From Micromonospora yangpuensis (GTDB lineage Bacteria; Actinomycetota; Actinomycetes; Mycobacteriales; Micromonosporaceae), in NCBI RefSeq assembly GCF_900091615.1, contig NZ_FMIA01000002.1, positions 5,952,001-6,016,000 on the forward strand: 64,000 bases of DNA, given 5' to 3'. Shown here piece after piece: positions 60,028 to 64,000 of the stretch. The notes beneath the pieces were generated by a model. That model had not been told where the DNA came from. It was given only the letters and a program-made list of their open reading frames with translations, and did no database searches. The position numbers and the translations under genes were made by a program. How positions within the stretch are numbered: the first letter of the stretch is position 1; every line of letters begins with the position of its first letter.

Positions 60028-60287
60028 TGGCCCGCAAGCGGGTACCGGCCCGGTTGCCATCGGAGCGGACTCCTGACGCGGAGGTCACCCACCGGGTCAC
60101 CACCCCGCTGCGGGACGCCAGCCAGCTGACGTCGTGCCGCCCGGCTACCGACCGGGAGCGGGCCCGCGTCGCTCTGCTCGCCGCCGATCACGCCCTGGCC
60201 GTCGCCGTCGACGGCGAAGCGATCACCCGAGACCTGGTCGACATGCTCGGCCTGCGGGCCGGAGCCCGGGCGGTCCGTGGTGTCTAG
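60027..60287 (+). CDS. Hypothetical small element protein
   Basis: 86 residues, unknown. Basic start (ARKRVPARLPSERTPDAEVT), helical end (RARVALLAADHALAVAVDGE, ITRDLVDMLGLRAGARAV). Overlaps neighbours at both ends (10 bases with the next gene). Nothing else to say. Confidence 0.55.
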   Translation: MARKRVPARLPSERTPDAEVTHRVTTPLRDASQLTSCRPATDRERARVALLAADHALAVAVDGEAITRDLVDMLGLRAGARAVRGV

Positions 60288-60498
60288 GGCTCGCCGCCCC
60301 GGCCGGCTCGCCGTCTCGCCGCACCCATTCGTGCAGCAGGACGGCGAGCCGGCCGACCCATGGACCGGCCTCGCCCCGTGTGCCACCTGCCGCAAGGTCG
60401 GCCGCTCGGGCGACGCCCAACACCCAGACCCCGAACTGCCAGCGGTGCCCGACGAGGTAGCCGACCTGGAGGCTCGCCGGCTCGGCGAGCGCGACTGA
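60277..60498 (+). CDS. Hypothetical small element protein with CxxC
   Basis: 73 residues. Contains APCATCRKVGRSGDAQHPDP, one CxxC with a nearby His, and an acidic end. GTG at 60277 (or 60280). Could bind zinc with help from His or as a dimer. Overlaps the previous gene, hence same operon. Confidence 0.5.
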   Translation: MVSRARRPGRLAVSPHPFVQQDGEPADPWTGLAPCATCRKVGRSGDAQHPDPELPAVPDEVADLEARRLGERD

Positions 60499-60513
60499 CT
60501 GGAGATACCAGCG

Positions 60514-61035
60514 ATGAACGTGAAGACCGCGAAGCGTGCCGCCTGCCTGTGCGGCCACCGCGACGGCCGGCACCGCATGAGCCAGGGCAGCTGCAAGGAC
60601 TGCGACTGCGACGGCTACGTCGGCGCTGCCCGGGAAACTGCGGACCGCGCCGAGCCGGCCGCCGATGAGCCGGATCCCGCGCACCAGGCGCTCCGCGAGC
60701 ACCTGGCCGAGGTCAAGGCCGCGCTCCGCGACCTGCAGGTGCAGCACGACCAGCTCCAGCGCGACAAGCAGGGGCTGATCCAGATGACCCACGCCCTGGC
60801 CAACGAGATCGGCCGTCTCCGGGGCGGAGGGGACCTGGTGTCCAGCTGGGACGCCCACCTCTGCGAGAAGTGCGGCAGCCGGTACACGGTCGCCTACACC
60901 GATCACGAGTGCGGCCCCTTGACCCCGGTCACCGTCCAGATCCGCCGGCAACGGCCAGCCGCCTCCGAGCGGTACGCGCTCACCACCACGGCGTACGCCG
61001 CGCTCGACACCTCGGCCGAGGCCAGCCGTGCCTAG
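60514..61035 (+). CDS. Element protein with two cysteine clusters and a coiled coil
   Basis: 173 residues. N-terminal cluster CLCGHRDGRHRMSQGSCKDC followed by DCDGY (a treble-clef-like CxCx...CxxCxC arrangement), central coiled coil (about 60-100, HLAEVKAALRDLQVQHDQLQ), then a second zinc-ribbon half CEKCGSRYTVAYTDHECGP. The order zinc-coil-zinc suggests a DNA- or RNA-binding adaptor. ATG at 60514 after GGAGATACC. Not matched to a named family. Confidence 0.7.
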   Translation: MNVKTAKRAACLCGHRDGRHRMSQGSCKDCDCDGYVGAARETADRAEPAADEPDPAHQALREHLAEVKAALRDLQVQHDQLQRDKQGLIQMTHALANEIGRLRGGGDLVSSWDAHLCEKCGSRYTVAYTDHECGPLTPVTVQIRRQRPAASERYALTTTAYAALDTSAEASRA

Positions 61036-61231
61036 CGCCAAGCCCCGAGCCCATTCCAGCCTCGGCCTGGAGGTATGGGCGGTCGGCACCCACGACGAGC
61101 TGATCGCCCTGCGGTCACAGCTGGCCGCCGGCGGCCGGCTCGTCGAGGTCGGCGACCCGCACATCCTCGCCGGAGCCGACGCCGGCCGGTGCCGCCAGTA
61201 CATCCGGACGCAGATCCGGAGCGCGGCATGA
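61028..61231 (+). CDS. Hypothetical small element protein
   Basis: 67 residues. AHSSLGLEVWAVGTHDELIA, LRSQLAAGGRLVEVGDPHIL, GRCRQYIRTQIR: an alpha/beta mini-fold, no known domain. GTG at 61028 overlaps the previous gene; its stop overlaps the next ATG. Confidence 0.55.
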   Translation: MPSAKPRAHSSLGLEVWAVGTHDELIALRSQLAAGGRLVEVGDPHILAGADAGRCRQYIRTQIRSAA

Positions 61232-61380
61232 CCCCGGTGCTGTGCCTGGTCTGTGAACGGCCGCTGCGTACCCCGGTCTCCCGGGCTCGTCGGATCGGCT
61301 CCACCTGCTGGCGGCGGCTGCGTGCCGAAGAGCGCACCCAGGCCGCTGCCCTGTTCGAGCTCGAGGTGACCAGTGCCTGA
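61228..61380 (+). CDS. DUF6011-like zinc-finger peptide
   Basis: 50 residues. LCLVCERPLRTPVSRARRIG then STCWRRL: the CxxC...SRxxxxGxxCxRR arrangement of DUF6011-type small proteins that occur in actinomycete integrative elements and phages. ATG at 61228 overlaps the previous stop (ATGA). It is below the usual length cut for gene finders but has clear family form. Confidence 0.7.
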   Translation: MTPVLCLVCERPLRTPVSRARRIGSTCWRRLRAEERTQAAALFELEVTSA

Positions 61381-61543
61381 CCACCGCCTGGCCGACGTGC
61401 TCGCCGAACGCTACGGCAACCCGGACACCACGGCGGCCGAGCAGGCCGCTCCTGCCCCGGTCGCCGCCCGGCCGCCGCACAGCCCTGCCCTGAACCGTCG
61501 CCTGCTCACCGCGGCTCTCGCCCCCAAGCGGCGGGCCGCATGA
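61373..61543 (+). CDS. Hypothetical 56-residue element peptide
   Basis: Begins PDHRLADVLAERYGNPDTTA and ends ALNRRLLTAALAPKRRAA. GTG at 61373 overlaps the previous gene by eight bases. No domain recognised. Last gene before a strong hairpin. Confidence 0.5.
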   Translation: MPDHRLADVLAERYGNPDTTAAEQAAPAPVAARPPHSPALNRRLLTAALAPKRRAA

Positions 61544-61563
61544 ACCATTCCTGCACGAAGAAC

Positions 61564-61594
61564 GGCGCGGCACCCGGGCTAGGGGTGCCGCGCC
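61564..61594 (+). terminator. 12-bp hairpin terminator before the replication gene
   Basis: GGCGCGGCACCC pairs perfectly with GGGTGCCGCGCC around GGGCTAG. It separates the small-gene cluster from the replication-initiator-like gene. A 44-codon frame (61540-61674) runs through it but is probably not a gene. Confidence 0.75.
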
Positions 61595-61670
61595 GCCTGC
61601 TCAACCTCGAAAGGCCAAGCGTGATGAACAGCAAGGGTACCGCGAACCACCCGCAGCAGGGGGGCCGGCC

Positions 61671-62732
61671 ATGACGACCTCTCGCAACAGCAACCCGGGC
61701 GACGTCGGCCTCGTGCGTGGGCGCGAGTCACCGCAGTGGACCGACGTGCACGACTGGGTAGCCCTGTCGGGCGTCAGCCCGACCGCCATCGCCCTGTACG
61801 TCGTCCTCAGGATGCACGTCAACAGGGAGCGCGGCGACCACATGGTCAAGACGTCCATGCTCACCCTCGCGGTCCTCATGGGCATGTCCCGGGGCGACAA
61901 GATCAAGCCCTACCTCGACGAGCTGGTGGCCATCGGAGCCGTCGACGTGGACCGTGGCGGTCTGCACCGCCGGAACACCTACGTCGTGCACCAACTCCCG
62001 CCGCTCGGCTACCCCGGCAAGATCACCCTCAAGTCCTGGTACAACGAGCACCGAGCGCTGATCGCGCTCAAGCGTGCCGACGAGAAGGCCAAGCGCGACG
62101 CGCGACGCGCCGCAGCGAAGGCAAAAGGCCAGGTCAGCGCTGTCACCCCTGAAACGGGGGAACAAGCAGAAACGGCTGTCACCCCGGGAACGGGTGAACA
62201 GGTCACCCCCGAATCGGGTGAACCTGTCACCCCCGTTTCGGGGCGGGAACCTGATGTTCTTGGACCTGATGATGGAGAACCTCCTCTTCCTGCCTCCTCC
62301 AGCGACGGCCAGGAAGAGGAAGAGACTTCGCCTCCGGCAGAAGGTCAACCCCGGCCAGTAGACGAGGCACTCGTCAAGGAACTGACCGCAGCACGACCGG
62401 ACTGGTCAGCTCGGTCGTTGCGTCAGGTCCTGGCCGACGAGGCCATCCAGGAACGCCGCACCGACCTGGTCGCCGCTGCCTTCCGCTCCGCCGCCCAGGA
62501 CCCGAAGGCCACGACGCCACGCTGGCTGCTGCACGCGCCCTGCCCGCACTGGCGCCGCGCCGCCCAGACCCTCGGACTGCTCCCGACCTCTCAGCCGGCC
62601 GCGGGCCAGGCCGAGTCGGGCGAGGACGGCCGGCCGGTCGCCGGGCGTACCTCGCCGGAGCAGTTCGCGGCCACCAGCCGACGCGGCCGCGCACTGGTCG
62701 ACGCCGCGCTCGCCGGCCGGGGTGCCCGATGA
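61671..62732 (+). CDS. Replication-initiator-like protein with internal iterons
   Basis: 353 residues. N-terminal winged-helix region (about 20-110): WVALSGVSPTAIALYVVLRM, MLTLAVLMGMSRGDKIKPYL, LVAIGAVDVDRGGLHRRNTY, as in phage/plasmid initiators. A basic helix (ALKRADEKAKRDARRAAAKA) leads to an acidic linker with four VTPxxGE units encoded by iteron-like DNA, then a C-terminal helical domain (LRQVLADEAIQERRTDLVAA) and a GRALVDAALAG tail. This is the layout of lambda O: DNA-binding N-terminus, origin inside the gene, C-terminus for helicase contact. Function inferred, not proven. ATG at 61671 has a GGGGGGCC leader. Confidence 0.75.
   Translation: MTTSRNSNPGDVGLVRGRESPQWTDVHDWVALSGVSPTAIALYVVLRMHVNRERGDHMVKTSMLTLAVLMGMSRGDKIKPYLDELVAIGAVDVDRGGLHRRNTYVVHQLPPLGYPGKITLKSWYNEHRALIALKRADEKAKRDARRAAAKAKGQVSAVTPETGEQAETAVTPGTGEQVTPESGEPVTPVSGREPDVLGPDDGEPPLPASSSDGQEEEETSPPAEGQPRPVDEALVKELTAARPDWSARSLRQVLADEAIQERRTDLVAAAFRSAAQDPKATTPRWLLHAPCPHWRRAAQTLGLLPTSQPAAGQAESGEDGRPVAGRTSPEQFAATSRRGRALVDAALAGRGAR
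62142..62250 (+). repeat. Four iteron-like direct repeats inside the initiator-like gene
   Basis: GTCACCCCTGAAACGGGGGA (62142), GTCACCCCGGGAACGGGTGA (62178), GTCACCCCCGAATCGGGTGA (62202) and GTCACCCCCGTTTCGGGGCG (62226). Each has an internal dyad (CCCC...GGGG), with spacings of 36, 24 and 24 bases. The stretch that follows (to about 62335) is AT-richer than average, as expected for an unwinding region. Candidate replication origin. Confidence 0.7.
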
Positions 62733-63013
62733 CCCGCCGAAGCTGGCGCGGACGGCCAGCGTGGGAAGTCGACATCGCCGCCCGACAAGCCCGCTCGCCG
62801 GAGGAAGCCACCGAGCGGGCCCGCCGCGGCCGGGCCCTCGTTGACGCCGCGCTCGCCGGCGAACCCCCGGCCGAGCCGGCCGACGACGACCTCCAGTCCC
62901 CGCCGGCCGGCTACGAGTACGTCGCCTGCGTCGGCTGCTACCGACCCGTCTGGGGCCTCCCCGGATCCCGATGCCCCGCATGCCGTCCCACCCCCGAAGG
63001 AGAGACCCGATGA
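62729..63013 (+). CDS. Small zinc-ribbon element protein
   Basis: 94 residues. YVACVGCYRPVWGLPGSRCP followed by AC gives CxxC...CxxC, a short zinc ribbon, at the C-terminus. Its middle RARRGRALVDAALAGEPP repeats the end of the preceding initiator (RGRALVDAALAGRG), a duplicated motif shared by the two adjacent proteins. Start overlaps the previous stop (ATGA). Confidence 0.65.
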   Translation: MTRRSWRGRPAWEVDIAARQARSPEEATERARRGRALVDAALAGEPPAEPADDDLQSPPAGYEYVACVGCYRPVWGLPGSRCPACRPTPEGETR

Positions 63014-63459
63014 CCGACACCGTCGTACCTCACGAGCTGGACGCGCGGCTCCGCGCGGCCGACAAGCGGATCACCGCGCTGCACCTGGCCGTCACCCGAG
63101 CCGACAGCGAGGCAGCCCGGGCCAAGAACGCCGCCGATGCGGCAAACCTCGCTCGCCAGGCAGCAATGGAGGAACTCAGCGCCGCGCAGCTGGCCAGCCT
63201 GCAGCTCGACAGCCGGCTCCGCCGAGCTATCGCTGACGACCTCCGGCGCGACGAGGTCGTCGGCCTGGTCGTGCTGCACCTCACCAGATCCGGCGGAGCC
63301 CCGACCGACGTGGTCGCCAAGGCCCTGCTGGCCGACCTGGCCGAGCTGATCGACGGTGTACCCCAGGTCCTCGGTAGGGGCATCGCGGACCTGCCCGCTG
63401 GTCGGCACCGCGACCCCCGCTGGCTAGCCCGGCTCTGGCGACGGTGGACCGGCCGCTGA
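63010..63459 (+). CDS. Hypothetical coiled-coil element protein
   Basis: 149 residues. Long helix/coiled coil (about 8-75, ARLRAADKRITALHLAVTRA, AKNAADAANLARQAAMEELS), then a compact helical part (VVGLVVLHLTRSGGAPTDVV) and a basic Trp-rich end (RWLARLWRRWTGR). ATG at 63010 overlaps the previous stop. Function unknown. Confidence 0.6.
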   Translation: MTDTVVPHELDARLRAADKRITALHLAVTRADSEAARAKNAADAANLARQAAMEELSAAQLASLQLDSRLRRAIADDLRRDEVVGLVVLHLTRSGGAPTDVVAKALLADLAELIDGVPQVLGRGIADLPAGRHRDPRWLARLWRRWTGR

Positions 63460-63484
63460 CCCGCACCACCTCGCACCACCCACG

Positions 63485-63512
63485 GCGCGGCCACCCTCTC
63501 GGGTGGCCGCGC
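63485..63512 (+). terminator. 12-bp hairpin terminator
   Basis: GCGCGGCCACCC and GGGTGGCCGCGC around a TCTC loop, 26 bases after the 63459 stop. Ends the replication module. Confidence 0.8.
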
Positions 63513-63565
63513 TCACCCCTTCCAGGAGCCCCATAGATGTTGATCTTTAGGTGGGTGAGCTGACC

Positions 63566-64000
63566 ATGCCGTACTGGCTGGAGTCGGACACCTACGCCGA
63601 CGACCCGGTCTGGGACGTCCTCGCCGGCGGCCGAGCCGACCGCGTCGACCAACTGCAGGCCGCGTACACCCGGCTCAAGTCGGCTGCCTCGCACCAGCTG
63701 ACCGATGGGTACCTCACCGAGGGCACCGCCCTGCGGTACTGCCGCGGCCGCCGCCAGCTGCTCGACCTGCTCTGCACCTCGGTGCTCGACCAGCCGCCCC
63801 GGCTACACCGGCCCGGCGACGAGTGCACCTGCCTGGGCGACACCCCGTGGATCGAGGGCTACTCCTTCCGTATCCACGCCTTCCTCCGCCGCAACCCCAG
63901 CAAGGCGGAGTACCTCCGCAACCGGGCCCAACGCGCCGACCTCAAGGACCCTCGGCTCAAGGCCATGGTGTACGACCGAGACGGCGGGTCCTGCCGCTAC
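63566..64000 (+). CDS. HNH-type endonuclease, 3' end outside the window
   Basis: 145 residues seen and the frame is open at the edge. N-terminal region YWLESDTYADDPVWDVLAGG and helical DQLQAAYTRLKSAASHQLTD precede a Cys-rich spot (GDECTCLGDTPW) and, at the very end, MVYDRDGGSCRY, the usual start of an HNH domain (V-x-x-R-D-x-G-x-C-x-x-C). Homologous proteins occur in actinomycete prophages and integrative elements. ATG at 63566; no strong ribosome site. Completion needs sequence beyond 64000. Confidence 0.75.
   Translation, partial: MPYWLESDTYADDPVWDVLAGGRADRVDQLQAAYTRLKSAASHQLTDGYLTEGTALRYCRGRRQLLDLLCTSVLDQPPRLHRPGDECTCLGDTPWIEGYSFRIHAFLRRNPSKAEYLRNRAQRADLKDPRLKAMVYDRDGGSCRY

Larger units (their letters stand above)
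56847..64000. mobile_element. Left part of a tRNA-Thr-integrated phage-like or conjugative element
   Basis: From the tRNA fragment to the window end: divergent regulators with an operator region, long runs of small overlapping genes on one strand, a GGDEF protein, a replication-initiator-like protein with internal iterons and an HNH endonuclease near the edge. Layout fits a prophage or an actinomycete integrative element. The dispersed host repeat is absent here. Integrase, second att, and structural or transfer genes are not in view, so type cannot be settled. Confidence 0.8.

Noticed and set aside
61540..61674. 44-codon frame between the small element genes and the initiator-like gene
   Set aside because: It runs through a perfect terminator hairpin, has no ribosome site of note and no recognisable motif; kept only as a remote possibility.

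Overview
The window is high-GC actinobacterial DNA, most like Micromonosporaceae (Micromonospora/Salinispora group). The signs are strong G/C third-position bias, GTG and TTG starts, many genes apparently read from leaderless transcripts, a stand-alone groEL under CIRCE control, a Cvn 'conservon' signalling operon, and a dispersed hairpin repeat (AAGGAAGGG...TTAACGC...) found seven times between genes. The genus is inferred from these traits, not from a database search.

Chromosomal backbone, 1-56.8 kb. 0-7 kb: a polytopic membrane subtilase (5' end outside the window), groEL with two CIRCE boxes, a proline-repeat membrane protein, and a cold-shock protein. 7-13.5 kb: two GNAT acetyltransferases, a PaaN-type aldehyde dehydrogenase, and threonine synthase behind a SAM-I riboswitch. 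14-19.8 kb: a MacAB-like ABC export operon with a lipoprotein, divergent from an OmpR/HisK two-component pair. 20-26 kb: a small GntR regulator, a DivIVA-like mini-operon, DoxX, and a rare alpha/beta-hydrolase-ABC-ATPase fusion with its permease. 26.4-32.8 kb: a conservon (sensor kinase, roadblock, DUF742, Ras-like GTPase) preceded by an overlapping receptor-like membrane protein. 32.9-43.3 kb: a Cdc48-like AAA+ ATPase, an APH-fold kinase, a charged-repeat protein, the metNIQ methionine importer and an ABC-2 exporter. 43.4-46.6 kb: a DeoR regulator divergent from N-acetylglucosamine kinase and deacetylase. 46.6-56.8 kb: DUF4032, PAP2 phosphatase, amino-acid permease, a RelE-like toxin with its partner, a two-RCK potassium-channel-like protein, a CrtU-like flavoprotein, a DJ-1/PfpI protein and a histidine phosphatase.

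Integrated element, 56.85-64 kb and beyond. At 56847-56888 lies the 3' part of a tRNA-Thr(TGT) gene without a proper 5' half, the usual att scar of tRNA-targeting integrases. To its right are a repressor, a divergent regulator with a near-consensus promoter overlapped by 15-bp operators, then about 17 tightly packed small genes. These include a GGDEF (diguanylate-cyclase-like) protein, several small Cys-rich proteins, a replication-initiator-like protein with four iteron-like repeats inside its own gene, and an HNH endonuclease cut by the window end. No integrase or second att is visible, so the element must continue past 64000. The host's dispersed hairpin repeat does not occur here, consistent with foreign origin.

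The points most worth pursuing are the phage-like element (GGDEF gene, lambda-O-like internal iterons, operator switch), the hydrolase-ABC fusion transporter, the extended conservon, the SAM riboswitch on threonine synthase, and the dispersed hairpin family, one pair of which forms a 304-bp inverted-repeat element between two convergent genes.
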